From positions 930,001 to 994,000 of the forward strand of contig NZ_AUHF01000001.1 in the NCBI RefSeq assembly GCF_000423045.1: a DNA stretch of 64,000 nt, read 5' to 3'. This document shows positions 1 to 8,169 of the stretch, piece after piece. The position numbers were made by a program, and so were the translations under genes. The DNA comes from Christiangramia portivictoriae DSM 23547. GTDB taxonomy: Bacteria; Bacteroidota; Bacteroidia; Flavobacteriales; Flavobacteriaceae. Each line of letters begins with the position of its first letter. The stretch's first letter is position 1. The notes below the pieces were generated by a model that worked only from the letters and a program-made list of their open reading frames with translations, did no database searches and was not told where the DNA came from.

Positions 1-191
1 AGATTACTGAAGGTAGAACTTCCATAGTGATCGCGCACCGACTCGCGACCATCAAAAAAGCCGATAAGATCATAGTAATGGACCAGGGTAAAATTGTGGA
101 AATTGGGAATCATCAAAGTTTGCTGCAAAAAATAGAAGGATACTACCGCAAGCTTTATGAAGTTCAGTTTAAGGAAGAAGAAAGCATTTAG
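1..191 (+). CDS. ABC transporter ATP-binding/permease protein, C-terminal end (partial)
   Basis: Only the last 62 residues are inside the window; the reading frame starts at base 3 and stops with TAG at 189-191. The visible part carries the H-loop (IAHRLATI), followed by the usual VMDQGKIVEIGNH stretch that closes the nucleotide-binding domain of exporter-type ABC proteins such as MsbA and other half transporters. Walker A, the signature motif and the membrane domain lie upstream of base 1. Its last bases overlap the stop of the convergent gene at 188-955. The substrate cannot be inferred from this fragment. Confidence 0.85.
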   Translation, partial: ITEGRTSIVIAHRLATIKKADKIIVMDQGKIVEIGNHQSLLQKIEGYYRKLYEVQFKEEESI

Positions 192-955
192 ATCACGCCT
201 TTCAATTTCGCCATGTAAAAGCCAAGTACCAGGCTAACCACCACAAAAATTAGCAGTACTAAAAGTAAGAACAATAAACTTTTCTGAAGCAATTTCCAGA
301 ATGTTAGCTGGTACATTTTCTTAAAAATGATGCTGTAGTAAATGATGTAAAAAGGAATGCTGGCATAGTTCATTACCGCAAACAAGGACCGATTGCTGAA
401 GGAGATGATGATTAAAATCGCGAACACAATGCTTATATGAGAATAGGCATAAAGATGAATGATCAAATGCTCCGCCAGATTATACTTCTTGTTTTTCAGA
501 AAAACTAGCCGGGAATAAAGAGTGAGTACTGGAATGAACAGGAACGTGATAAGATTCATGTGTTCCATGATCGCGGTAGTGACCTCTCTGGTGATATCGC
601 GCTCTCCGTCATTCACTTCAAAGCTTCCGCCGGTCTCTAAATATTCAGGAAAATATTTCAGGTTGATAAAGGTGTACAATCCGGTAAGGGTAAGCGCAAT
701 CGTGAAGTAACCGTATGGATTGATATATTTCTTACGCAGGCCGTCAATGTAACCCTGGATCACATCAATGGGTCTTCGGAAGAGATCAATAAAAGTAAGT
801 ACTGGTTTATTGGAATCGATGCTCCAGAAAGATTCGAAGAATTCTCCTAAAAGGTAGCTAATACTAAGTTTGTTGCGTATGATCCTTGCTCCACAATTGG
901 AGCAGTAATTCTGTTCTTCTGAAATGGCAAATTCGCAATTCTTGCAATTCGTCAT
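188..955 (-). CDS. DUF3667 family zinc-ribbon membrane protein
   Basis: A 255-residue protein with an N-terminal zinc ribbon made by Cys4, Cys7, Cys18 and Cys21, then an amphipathic stretch with the motif DLFRRPIDVIQGYIDGLRKKYINPYGYF, here split over about residues 58-84, and several hydrophobic membrane segments in the C-terminal two thirds. This arrangement matches DUF3667, a Bacteroidota family of unknown function. It starts 7 bases after the stop of cdaA on the same strand, so it is probably the last gene of a folP-cdaA-DUF3667 transcript. Role unknown. Confidence 0.8.
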   Translation of the reverse strand: MTNCKNCEFAISEEQNYCSNCGARIIRNKLSISYLLGEFFESFWSIDSNKPVLTFIDLFRRPIDVIQGYIDGLRKKYINPYGYFTIALTLTGLYTFINLKYFPEYLETGGSFEVNDGERDITREVTTAIMEHMNLITFLFIPVLTLYSRLVFLKNKKYNLAEHLIIHLYAYSHISIVFAILIIISFSNRSLFAVMNYASIPFYIIYYSIIFKKMYQLTFWKLLQKSLLFLLLVLLIFVVVSLVLGFYMAKLKGVI

Positions 956-961
956 ACGTGT

Positions 962-1735
962 TTAGCTAATGTCTTCTTTGATCTTCACCTTTAATTCGTC
1001 CATCGTTTCGAACATGACAAATTGCCCATCCCTGATATAAGAGGTTTGTCCAGACTCTTCACTAACCACCAGAGCCAGCGCATCAGTTTTCTCAGTAATC
1101 CCTACCGCAGCACGATGTCTTAGTCCGAATCTTAGAGGAATGGATCTGTCGTTGGACACTGGCAGGATCACCCTGGTAGCGGTGATCATACTCTCTTCTA
1201 TGACCATTGCTCCATCGTGTAACGGACTGTTTTTGAAAAATATGGATTCTATAATGGGCTGATTCAGCTTGATCTTCATTTTGTCACCAGTATTCTTTAC
1301 AAAGTCCAGCTTGTTGTTTTTTTGAATGACCATCAATGCCCCGGTATAGGTTTTTCCCATCGCTTCGCAGGCATCTACAATGGCTTCCACATCCAGTTTT
1401 GAGCGAACATCATCCCGGCTAATTTTGAAGGTACGCAGGAATCTGCCTTTCTGGGTGAAATTTGTGGAACCAATCATTAGAAGAAATTTCCTGATCTCCT
1501 GCTGAAAAACTACAATTAGAGCAAATACACCAACGCCAACAAATTCTCCCAGAACACTGCTGAGCAGTTCCATTTGAAGTAGCTGGGTTAATAGCCAGAC
1601 CAGGTAGATCACCACGATCCCAATAAAAATGTTGACCGCCGCGGTACCTCTTACCAGTTTATAAACATAGTAAAGTAGAAGCGCGACAAAAACAATATCT
1701 AGAATATCGAGGATGCGAAGATCTATGATGTCCAA
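962..1735 (-). CDS. cdaA: Diadenylate cyclase CdaA (membrane c-di-AMP synthase)
   Basis: A 257-residue protein with three hydrophobic segments in residues 10-75 followed by a DisA_N cyclase domain. The two catalytic signatures are present: DGA at 174-176 and RHR at 206-208. The family condenses two ATP into cyclic di-AMP, a second messenger tied to potassium and osmotic balance and to the cell wall. It lies 30 bases downstream of folP on the same strand, an arrangement I recall from other Bacteroidota. Length and architecture are those of CdaA (TIGR00159), not of DisA. No CdaR-type partner is seen next to it. Confidence 0.95.
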   Translation of the reverse strand: MDIIDLRILDILDIVFVALLLYYVYKLVRGTAAVNIFIGIVVIYLVWLLTQLLQMELLSSVLGEFVGVGVFALIVVFQQEIRKFLLMIGSTNFTQKGRFLRTFKISRDDVRSKLDVEAIVDACEAMGKTYTGALMVIQKNNKLDFVKNTGDKMKIKLNQPIIESIFFKNSPLHDGAMVIEESMITATRVILPVSNDRSIPLRFGLRHRAAVGITEKTDALALVVSEESGQTSYIRDGQFVMFETMDELKVKIKEDIS

Positions 1736-1765
1736 ATGCAGTGGTTTTTTGTAAAAATAGAAAAA

Positions 1766-2596
1766 CTAAACATAGTTATTGAGTTGAGCGGTCAATTTGA
1801 TGCATTCCATCGCTTCTTTTACATCATGTACCCTTAAAATTGTAGCTCCTTTTTGTAGGGCTATGGTATTTAAAACACTGGTGCCATTCAGCGCATTTTC
1901 AGGGGTAGACTTCAGGGTTTTCCAGATGAGACTTTTTCGGGATAGTCCGGCTAAAATGGGAAGTTCCAGGTTATCAAAAAGTTCCAGTTTGCTTAGGAGC
2001 TCAAAGTTTTGAGCAATGTTCTTAGCAAACCCAAAGCCGGGATCGATAATTAGATCATTGATTCCTGCCTTTCTGGCTGCCGAGATCTTTTCAGAAAAAT
2101 AAAAAAGGATATCTGCGGTGAGATCCTCATACTGGTTCAGGTCTTTCATAGTTTGCGGAGTTCCTTTCATATGCATCATGATATAAGGAACCTGGAGACT
2201 GGCCACCGTTTTGAGCATTTCTGAATCAAGATTTCCGGCAGAAATGTCGTTGATGATCGCGGCACCATGTACTACAGCTTCTCGCGCAACTCTGGATCTA
2301 AAAGTATCTACGGAAAAGACTGCTTCCGGAAAATGTTGTACCAGCAATTTGAGCTTCGGGATCAAACGGTCCAATTCATCTTCTTCTGAAATATCCTGAG
2401 CGCCAGGCCTGGAGCTATATGCGCCAAGATCCAGAAAACTCGCTCCTTCCTTCAGCATTTTTTCAGCAGAGGAAAGAATCTCGGTATCAGTTTGTTTTCT
2501 ACTTCCCTCAAAAAAAGAATCTGGAGTAATATTAATGATACCCATCACTTTTGGCTCTGAGAGGTCGATGAGATTGCCACGGCAATTTATAAACAT
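1766..2596 (-). CDS. folP: Dihydropteroate synthase
   Basis: A 276-residue TIM-barrel enzyme that joins p-aminobenzoate to the pterin diphosphate in folate synthesis. The pterin-binding signatures are visible: NITPDSFF at about residues 22-29, DLGAYSSRPGA near 56-66, NDISAGN near 115, and DPGFGFAKN near 186. The C-terminal RVHDV motif that closes the barrel is present. It is the first gene of the leftward folP-cdaA-DUF3667 group. The region upstream, 2597-2678, is shared with the divergent DUF1599 gene. Confidence 0.95.
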   Translation of the reverse strand: MFINCRGNLIDLSEPKVMGIINITPDSFFEGSRKQTDTEILSSAEKMLKEGASFLDLGAYSSRPGAQDISEEDELDRLIPKLKLLVQHFPEAVFSVDTFRSRVAREAVVHGAAIINDISAGNLDSEMLKTVASLQVPYIMMHMKGTPQTMKDLNQYEDLTADILFYFSEKISAARKAGINDLIIDPGFGFAKNIAQNFELLSKLELFDNLELPILAGLSRKSLIWKTLKSTPENALNGTSVLNTIALQKGATILRVHDVKEAMECIKLTAQLNNYV

Positions 2597-2623
2597 GAGA
2601 ATGCTGAATTTTGGTCGTTCAAA

Positions 2624-2631
2624 TAACTTTG
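2624..2631 (+). promoter_or_regulatory. Candidate -7 box (TAACTTTG) before DUF1599 gene
   Basis: TAACTTTG matches the Bacteroidota -7 consensus TAnnTTTG and lies 47 bases before the chosen ATG at 2679. No convincing -33 TTTG was found at the usual spacing, so this is a candidate only. Confidence 0.4.
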
Positions 2632-2678
2632 ACTATCTGAAAAATTTGACCGAAATTTACGGAAATTACAGCTACTTC

Positions 2679-3224
2679 ATGCAAAATACCTCTGAACAAT
2701 ACGATGATGTGATTGGCCGTTGTCGCAGTCTTTTTCTGAATAAAATGCAGGATTATGGATGTGCGTGGCGCATCTTACGATTACCTTCCTTAACAGATCA
2801 GATCTTTATCAAAGCACAGCGAATACGAAAACTTCAGGAAAGTGATGTTCGAAAAGTTGATGAGGACGAGAAATCTGAATTTATCGGGATCATTAATTAT
2901 TCGGTAATGGCTTTGATTCAGCTGGAAAAAGGTATTGCAGATCAGCCTGATCTTAGACCTGAGGACGCAATAGATCTATATGACAGAAACATTGCCGCAA
3001 CTAAGCAACTAATGATGGATAAAAATCATGATTATGGCGAGGCATGGCGGGATATGCGCATTAGTTCTCTTACAGATCTTATCTTACAGAAACTGCTGAG
3101 GGTAAAGCAGATCGAAGACAATAAGGGCATAACGCTCGTTAGTGAAGGTATCGACGCGAATTATCAGGACATGATCAACTATGCTGTTTTTGCGATGATC
3201 CATTTTCAGGAAGCAGAAAAATAA
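2679..3224 (+). CDS. DUF1599 domain protein with two internal repeats
   Basis: I chose ATG 2679 (181 residues). The same frame is open to 2535, but that would run into folP, and the conserved family start is MQNTSEQYDDVI. The protein is two copies of one module, each containing DYG.AWR..R..SLTD.I..K..R..Q.E: one near residues 22-50 and one near 112-140. This is the DUF1599 family of Bacteroidota, proposed from comparative genomics to be linked to nucleotide modification; no activity can be read from this sequence. It is divergent from folP and 17 bases upstream of the DoxX-type gene. Confidence 0.85.
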   Translation: MQNTSEQYDDVIGRCRSLFLNKMQDYGCAWRILRLPSLTDQIFIKAQRIRKLQESDVRKVDEDEKSEFIGIINYSVMALIQLEKGIADQPDLRPEDAIDLYDRNIAATKQLMMDKNHDYGEAWRDMRISSLTDLILQKLLRVKQIEDNKGITLVSEGIDANYQDMINYAVFAMIHFQEAEK

Positions 3225-3241
3225 CTTAGAATTTATAGTTT

Positions 3242-4336
3242 ATGAAAGCAATTGTTGGTATTTGCAGAATCCTGGTAGGTGTGCTTTTCATCTTCAGCGG
3301 ATTCATTAAACTGAATGATCCGGTAGGCTTTTCATATAAACTACAGGAGTACTTCAGTGAACCGGTACTGGACCTTCCGGCACTAATACCCTTTGCTCTC
3401 ATTATCGCTATTTTACTGGTGATCTTCGAGCTGGTTCTTGGGATCATGCTTCTCATTGGGTACGCAAGAAAATTCACGAGCTGGAGCCTGTTGCTCATGA
3501 TCATTTTCTTTACTTTCCTTACCTTTTATTCTGCATATTTCAATAAAGTGACCGATTGTGGCTGTTTTGGAGATGCAATTCCACTTACTCCGTGGGAATC
3601 TTTTTATAAGGATGTTGTTTTGCTGGTTCTTATATTGATAATGTTCTTCAATCAGAAATATATCGAGCCGCTATTTCCGCAGAAATATCACAAATGGGTA
3701 ATTTTCCTGAGTTTTATGGCATGTTTCGCATTTTGTTATCATGTCCTGATGCATCTCCCGGTGCTGGATTTCAGGCCCTATAAGATTGGAAACAATATCA
3801 CTGCAAATATGATTGTGCCAGAAGGCGCCCAGGAACCTGTGTACGAATACCAATGGAAATTCAACATGGATGGTGAGGAGAAGATCATTACTAATAAAGG
3901 AGCCTATCCACAGGTGAATGGAGAGTTTATTGGTGTGGAAACGATAGAGATCGAAGAAGGTTATGTTCCGCCAATTCATGATTTTGCGATCGAAGGTCCG
4001 GAAGGTGATGTGACTACTGAAATTCTTACAGCGGATAAGGTCCTGATGCTGGTGATATATAATATCAGGTCTACTGAAATGGATGGGTATCCGGCAATCA
4101 GGGACCTGGCAAAGGAGGCGCAGGGCAAAGGTTACCGCGTTATTGCGCTCACCGCATCGGGTAAGAAATTGCAGGCCCAGCTTAATGAGAAATTCGAACT
4201 GAACTTTGATTTTTATCAGGTAGACGAAACTGCGCTTAAAACGATTATCAGGGCAAATCCAGGTATTCTGGTGTTGAGGTCTGGTACGGTGGAGCAGAAA
4301 AAGCACTGGTTCGACGCTGCAGATATCAAATTATAA
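3242..4336 (+). CDS. DoxX/MauE-type membrane protein with C-terminal thioredoxin-like domain
   Basis: A 364-residue protein. The N-terminal 175 residues form about four membrane helices with the DoxX-like SGFIKLNDPVGF motif near 19-30 and a Cys-Gly-Cys pair (residues 106 and 108) in TDCGCFGD, typical of MauE-like redox partners. After a periplasmic linker, residues 250-364 look like a thioredoxin fold (DKVLMLVIYN, later GILVLRSG) but lack a CxxC centre. Bacteroidota databases call this type the BT_3928 family, as far as I recall. It starts 17 bases after DUF1599, so the two are probably co-transcribed. A role in envelope redox or respiration is only an inference. Confidence 0.8.
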   Translation: MKAIVGICRILVGVLFIFSGFIKLNDPVGFSYKLQEYFSEPVLDLPALIPFALIIAILLVIFELVLGIMLLIGYARKFTSWSLLLMIIFFTFLTFYSAYFNKVTDCGCFGDAIPLTPWESFYKDVVLLVLILIMFFNQKYIEPLFPQKYHKWVIFLSFMACFAFCYHVLMHLPVLDFRPYKIGNNITANMIVPEGAQEPVYEYQWKFNMDGEEKIITNKGAYPQVNGEFIGVETIEIEEGYVPPIHDFAIEGPEGDVTTEILTADKVLMLVIYNIRSTEMDGYPAIRDLAKEAQGKGYRVIALTASGKKLQAQLNEKFELNFDFYQVDETALKTIIRANPGILVLRSGTVEQKKHWFDAADIKL

Positions 4337-4359
4337 ACATCTGTCTTTATTTATTCTGA

Positions 4360-4399
4360 AAATCCTAAAAATTGAAGGTTTAGCTTCGGTTTAGGATTT
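4360..4399 (+). terminator. Long hairpin between the DoxX-type gene and tpiA
   Basis: A perfect 10-base stem, AAATCCTAAA (4360-4369) with TTTAGGATTT (4390-4399), encloses a second small stem GAAG/CTTC (4374-4377 with 4384-4387). It sits just after the DoxX-type stop codon and before the tpiA promoter. There is no clean T run after it, so termination is likely but not certain. Confidence 0.5.
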
Positions 4400-4417
4400 C
4401 GTATTTCAGTCTTTCCT

Positions 4418-4425
4418 TATATTTG
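4418..4425 (+). promoter_or_regulatory. Candidate -7 box (TATATTTG) before tpiA
   Basis: TATATTTG fits the Bacteroidota -7 consensus exactly and is 57 bases before the tpiA ATG, downstream of the hairpin at 4360-4399. Confidence 0.55.
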
Positions 4426-4481
4426 TGTTTTATGCTGAAACCTATAGCAGGAAAGCATCCAATCACTGAAAAACACTTATC

Positions 4482-5234
4482 ATGAGAGAAAAAATAGTAG
4501 CCGGAAACTGGAAAATGAATAATGATCTTGCCGAGACTGAAGAACTGCTTGGTGAAATGAAAATGCAAATGGTAAAGGAACCTGAAGCAACTGTGATGGT
4601 AGCTCCAGCCTTCACCAATCTTTATCCTACTTTCCAGGCGCTAAAGGATACTCCCGTGATCGTGGCGGCTCAAAACATGCATGAAAGTGAGAACGGTGCG
4701 TATACCGGAGAAATTTCTGCAAAAATGCTGAAAAGTATCGGTGTTACTACGGTAATACTAGGGCATAGTGAAAGACGCGCATATTTTCATGAAACAAATG
4801 AACAACTGGCTAAGAAAGTAGACGCCGCGATCGCCGCTGAAATGCGAGTGATATTTTGTTTTGGGGAAGAGCTGGAAGACCGTAAGAATGACAAACACTT
4901 CAGTTTAGTAGAATCACAGTTGAAAGAAGCTTTATTTCATCTTTCAGAAGAAGCCTGGAAAAATATCATTCTGGCTTACGAACCAGTCTGGGCAATTGGA
5001 ACCGGTGAAACTGCAAGCCCGGAACAGGCTCAGGAAATGCACAAACATATTCGTACTTTACTAAAAGACAATGTTAGCGCCAGTGTAGCTGAAAATACTT
5101 CAATCCTTTACGGAGGCAGTGTAAAACCAGCCAATGCCAGAGAGATCTTCGCAAAAGAGGATGTAGATGGTGGACTGATTGGTGGTGCAAGTTTAAAAGC
5201 AGTTGATTTTCTCGAGATCGTAAACGCTTTTTAA
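4482..5234 (+). CDS. tpiA: Triose-phosphate isomerase
   Basis: A 250-residue TIM barrel of normal length that interconverts dihydroxyacetone phosphate and glyceraldehyde 3-phosphate in glycolysis and gluconeogenesis. NWKMN with the active-site Asn and Lys is at residues 9-13, the catalytic His is in GHSERR, the catalytic Glu in AYEPVWAIGTG, and the phosphate-binding loops GGSVKP and GLIGGASL are intact. The stop codon overlaps the prmA start by one base (TAATG), so the two genes are translationally coupled. Confidence 0.97.
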   Translation: MREKIVAGNWKMNNDLAETEELLGEMKMQMVKEPEATVMVAPAFTNLYPTFQALKDTPVIVAAQNMHESENGAYTGEISAKMLKSIGVTTVILGHSERRAYFHETNEQLAKKVDAAIAAEMRVIFCFGEELEDRKNDKHFSLVESQLKEALFHLSEEAWKNIILAYEPVWAIGTGETASPEQAQEMHKHIRTLLKDNVSASVAENTSILYGGSVKPANAREIFAKEDVDGGLIGGASLKAVDFLEIVNAF

Positions 5235-6067
5235 TGACGGGACATTATTACGAATATCATTTTACGATACAGCCGGTAGTCCCGGCTTCAGAAATATTGA
5301 TCGCAGAACTTGGAGAGCTCGGCTTTGAGAGTTTTGTGGAGAATGAAGATGGGATCACCGCCTATGTGCCAGAAGAACAATATGCAGACGATCTACTGGA
5401 CGAAGTAATGATCCTGAAATCTGAAGAATTCAGCTTTGATTATAAAGTAAAAAAAATCGAAAGGGTAAACTGGAACGAAGAATGGGAAAAGAATTTTACA
5501 CCTATTTTAGTAGATGAGGAATGCAGTGTGCGAGCGCCTTTTCATGAAAAGCCAGATACCAGATTTGACATAGTGATAGAACCCAAAATGTCCTTTGGAA
5601 CAGGTCATCACGCAACCACTCATATGATGATCCAGCATATTTTAAAGAATGACTGGACAGGCAAATCTGTTTTGGATATGGGATGTGGTACCGGGGTGCT
5701 TGCCATTTTAGCAAGAATGAAAGGCGCAACTCCTGTGGAAGCCATAGATATCGATAACTGGTGTTACCTGAATACGCTTGAAAACATTGACCGTAACAAA
5801 TGCGATGATATTAAGGTTGAAGAAGGTGGAGCAGAGTTATTACCTGGTAGAAAGTATGATGTGATCCTGGCCAATATCAATAGAAATATTTTGTTGAAGG
5901 ATATGGAAACGTATACACAGTGTCTGCAGCCTAAAGGGAATATATACTTTAGTGGATTTTACACAGAAGACCTGCCAGTGATAAAGTCGGCATGTGAAAA
6001 GCATGGATTAAGCTTTGTTGAACATATAGAAAGAAATAACTGGGTAGCTGCAAAGTTTTCATTATAA
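5234..6067 (+). CDS. prmA: Ribosomal protein L11 methyltransferase
   Basis: A 277-residue class I SAM methyltransferase. It has the PrmA-specific SFGTGHHATT loop, SAM motif I DMGCGTGVLAI near residues 149-159, the acidic motif II DIDNW, and the NPPF-like position occupied by LANINRNIL. The family trimethylates lysines and the N terminus of L11. It overlaps the tpiA stop by one base and is followed about 55 bases later by clpS. Confidence 0.93.
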   Translation: MTGHYYEYHFTIQPVVPASEILIAELGELGFESFVENEDGITAYVPEEQYADDLLDEVMILKSEEFSFDYKVKKIERVNWNEEWEKNFTPILVDEECSVRAPFHEKPDTRFDIVIEPKMSFGTGHHATTHMMIQHILKNDWTGKSVLDMGCGTGVLAILARMKGATPVEAIDIDNWCYLNTLENIDRNKCDDIKVEEGGAELLPGRKYDVILANINRNILLKDMETYTQCLQPKGNIYFSGFYTEDLPVIKSACEKHGLSFVEHIERNNWVAAKFSL

Positions 6068-6085
6068 GCTTGTTACATTAATTTG

Positions 6086-6093
6086 TATCTTTG
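6086..6093 (+). promoter_or_regulatory. Candidate -7 box (TATCTTTG) before clpS
   Basis: TATCTTTG followed by CA is a near-perfect Flavobacteriia -7 box, 30 bases before the clpS ATG at 6123. It supports transcription of clpS separately from prmA. Confidence 0.6.
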
Positions 6094-6122
6094 CAGCTTT
6101 CAGAAAATTAGATACGTTGAAG

Positions 6123-6398
6123 ATGAGTACCAAAGAGGAAGTTTTAGAGCAGGTTGACCTGAAAACCAAAAAACAGCGTGAAAACGAGATCGTGCTGTAT
6201 AATGACGATTACAACACATTCGATCATGTGATAGAAACATTGATTTACGCATGTGATCACACTCCGGAGCAGGCAGAACAATGTAGTATTCTGGTACATT
6301 ATAAGGGAAAATGTACGGTCAAAACCGGACCTTATAAGGAATTGGAGCCAAGATGTTCCAAATTGCTGGATGCCGGTTTGAGTGCGGAAATTGTCTAA
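6123..6398 (+). CDS. clpS: ATP-dependent Clp protease adaptor ClpS
   Basis: I use ATG 6123 (91 residues); an in-frame TTG at 6117 is the alternative. ClpS binds N-degron substrates and delivers them to the ClpAP/ClpCP protease. The conserved core is clear: the LYNDDYNTFDHVIETL helix region, where the paired Asn-Asp residues contact the N-terminal amine, then ACDHTPEQAEQCSILVHYKGKC near the substrate pocket. It stands alone with its own promoter. Confidence 0.93.
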   Translation: MSTKEEVLEQVDLKTKKQRENEIVLYNDDYNTFDHVIETLIYACDHTPEQAEQCSILVHYKGKCTVKTGPYKELEPRCSKLLDAGLSAEIV

Positions 6399-6497
6399 CA
6401 CTACGGAAAATTCCTACATTTAACATAAAATATTAGATAGTTACATGCTTATAATGTAGTTTAACCTCATAAGTGCCCCATTAACCTAAACTTACTT

Positions 6498-7331
6498 ATG
6501 AGAAAAATTACACTTTTTACCCTATCCCTGGGAGTATTAATCTTTGCTTCCTGTGAAAAAGAAGATGTTTCAGATATTGCTACTGAAGCAGCTCAGGTAC
6601 AGCAAGATCAGATTTCCAAGGACGTTCTTCAAAGAATTACAGATCTTAACTTCAATTCAAAACATGTAGAAAAGCAAATGATGATGCTGCCAGATGGTAG
6701 CACCATGGAAAATTACCTGATTGAAGGAGACATTGCGATGACCAAAGATCAGTTATTCAGCATGTCGTCTGCATTTATTACAGACAAACAGTATCGCACT
6801 AATAATCTGGTAAGCTCTCCTCGAACTGTCAATGTGATTGGTTACACAGGTGGAAGCCAGGCCTTGTCCAGTAAACAGCGTACAGCATTGCAGTATGCCA
6901 TTGGGAATTACAATGCGCTGGATCTGGGAATCACCTTTACCCTTACGTTCGGCACGAACTATCAGCCTTATGACATCGTAGTTTACCAGACCAACAATGG
7001 TCAGGCAGGAGGCGTGGCAGGATTCCCAAGCAATGGAAATCCTTACAAATATGTACAGATCTTCTCTGGAATGCAGAACTACGATACCAATACCAACGAA
7101 CATGTGATAACACACGAAATTGGCCATGCCGTAGGTTTAAGACATACCGACTGGTTTAGCCGTCAAAGTTGCGGTCAAAGCGGAGAGTCTGCCGGATCAG
7201 ATGGTGCTGTTCATATTCCGGGCACGCCAACAGGTTATGATGCCAATTCGATCATGCTAGCTTGTTTTGGTGGAAACGAAGATGGCGAATTTGGCTATTA
7301 CGATACAGTTGCCCTTAATTATTTATACTAA
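6498..7331 (+). CDS. M57-type HEIGH zinc metalloprotease, lipoprotein
   Basis: A 277-residue predicted lipoprotein: a signal peptide ends in LIFASC with the lipid-attachment Cys at residue 19. The protease signature HEIGHAVGLRH occupies residues 206-216, giving zinc ligands His206, His210 and His216 with catalytic Glu207. This matches peptidase family M57 (dual-action HEIGH metallopeptidases) of Bacteroidota. The C-terminal part has two Cys (SCGQS and MLACFGG) that could pair. It is probably exposed at the cell surface or in the periplasm. Substrate unknown. A strong terminator follows. Confidence 0.88.
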   Translation: MRKITLFTLSLGVLIFASCEKEDVSDIATEAAQVQQDQISKDVLQRITDLNFNSKHVEKQMMMLPDGSTMENYLIEGDIAMTKDQLFSMSSAFITDKQYRTNNLVSSPRTVNVIGYTGGSQALSSKQRTALQYAIGNYNALDLGITFTLTFGTNYQPYDIVVYQTNNGQAGGVAGFPSNGNPYKYVQIFSGMQNYDTNTNEHVITHEIGHAVGLRHTDWFSRQSCGQSGESAGSDGAVHIPGTPTGYDANSIMLACFGGNEDGEFGYYDTVALNYLY

Positions 7332-7354
7332 AAACCAAACATCGGGCACTAAAG

Positions 7355-7379
7355 AAGGCGGTTCATTCCGCCTTTTTTC
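7355..7379 (+). terminator. Rho-independent terminator after the M57 protease
   Basis: The stem AAGGCGG/CCGCCTT (7355-7361 with 7368-7374) with a six-base loop is followed by a T run. It separates the protease from the tRNA-Arg promoter. Confidence 0.85.
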
Positions 7380-7421
7380 ATTTTTATCTTGAAAACACTT
7401 TTTAGTTTTATAAAAAGCAAT

Positions 7422-7429
7422 TATATTTG
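7422..7429 (+). promoter_or_regulatory. Candidate -7 box (TATATTTG) before tRNA-Arg
   Basis: TATATTTG lies 37 bases before the tRNA, with a T-rich TTTAGTTTT stretch about 20 bases further upstream at the -33 position. Confidence 0.6.
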
Positions 7430-7465
7430 CACCCGCTTAGCAAAACAGCGAAGCAATATATTAAA

Positions 7466-7539
7466 GGCCTCGTGGCGCAACTGAATAGCGCACTTGATTA
7501 CGGCTCAAGAGGTTCCAGGTTTGAATCCTGGCGAGGTCA
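7466..7539 (+). tRNA. tRNA-Arg (anticodon ACG)
   Basis: The 74-base cloverleaf folds by eye: acceptor GGCCTCG/CGAGGTC with one G-T pair, D stem GCGC/GCGC, anticodon stem CTTGA/TCAAG around the loop TTACGGC, and T stem CCAGG/CCTGG around TTTGAAT. Loop positions 34-36 are ACG, so the tRNA reads CGN arginine codons, with A34 expected to be edited to inosine. The discriminator base is A at 7539, and CCA is not encoded. Confidence 0.95.
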
Positions 7540-7540
7540 C

Positions 7541-7571
7541 AAAAACTGCAACTTAGGTTGCAGTTTTTTTT
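7541..7571 (+). terminator. Terminator after tRNA-Arg
   Basis: A 12-base perfect stem (7541-7552 with 7557-7568) around the loop TTAG ends in a run of T. It begins one or two bases after the tRNA 3' end. Confidence 0.85.
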
Positions 7572-7632
7572 ATGTCTAAATATAAAAAAGCTCCATTTTC
7601 CAACAGAGCTTTTTACCAGGGGGTATTTAAGT

Positions 7633-7983
7633 TCATTCACTATAGATCCCGCGATTAACGTTTTTGATGACATCTGCTTTGAAATTATCAGATTTCAGGC
7701 TGTCTGGAATCTCTTGTTCAGGAAGTCCCAGTAATAGCATATGCTCAATAAGATTCTGCTTCACACAGCTTTCAATCTGTCCAAGCTTTACGCGGTAGCT
7801 CGACTTGCGCACGAACATTTTATTTTCGTTAAAGATTTTGGTAGTGATGTCCAGGTCAATCAAAGGTCCTCTTATCCTTGATGAAAGATAATAATTGAAC
7901 TTTGGCTGTTTAGCATCTATTAATGCTGTCGCCCTGAGTGCAGGAGCGAATATATCATCACCCAGTTTTTTGAAAAGCATCAT
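7633..7983 (-). CDS. Hypothetical protein, 116 residues
   Basis: I do not recognise this protein. It has no signal peptide or membrane segment and is mixed alpha/beta with many basic residues (MFVRKSSYRVKLGQIE). The reading frame is intact and its composition looks like the neighbours. The start may be the first or second of two adjacent ATG codons (7983 or 7980). TATATTTA-like sequence occurs upstream on the minus strand. It is flanked by the tRNA terminator and the divergent DUF2461 gene. It is a plausible real gene without an assignable function. Confidence 0.6.
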   Translation of the reverse strand: MMLFKKLGDDIFAPALRATALIDAKQPKFNYYLSSRIRGPLIDLDITTKIFNENKMFVRKSSYRVKLGQIESCVKQNLIEHMLLLGLPEQEIPDSLKSDNFKADVIKNVNRGIYSE

Positions 7984-8169
7984 AGCATGTTTTAATGGTT
8001 GGTTCTATAAATATAGGATATGCTATCATGGTTCATTAACGTTATTAGGAATTACTTGAGCTCAATTGCTTAAAAATCAATTTAATAGGTGTTGTACAAG
8101 GGGCTTGATCCTGTTTGATTATTGTGCATTCGTACTTTTCTTCGATCTTTGTCCCGCAAAACTGTATGT

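Noticed and set aside
3671-4306. A 211-codon minus-strand frame opposite the DoxX-type gene
   Set aside because: It has no recognisable domain, its composition is that of an antisense shadow, and it is wholly inside a well-supported gene.
7461-7673. A 70-codon minus-strand frame across the tRNA
   Set aside because: Part of it is simply the translated antisense of tRNA-Arg, so it is not a gene.
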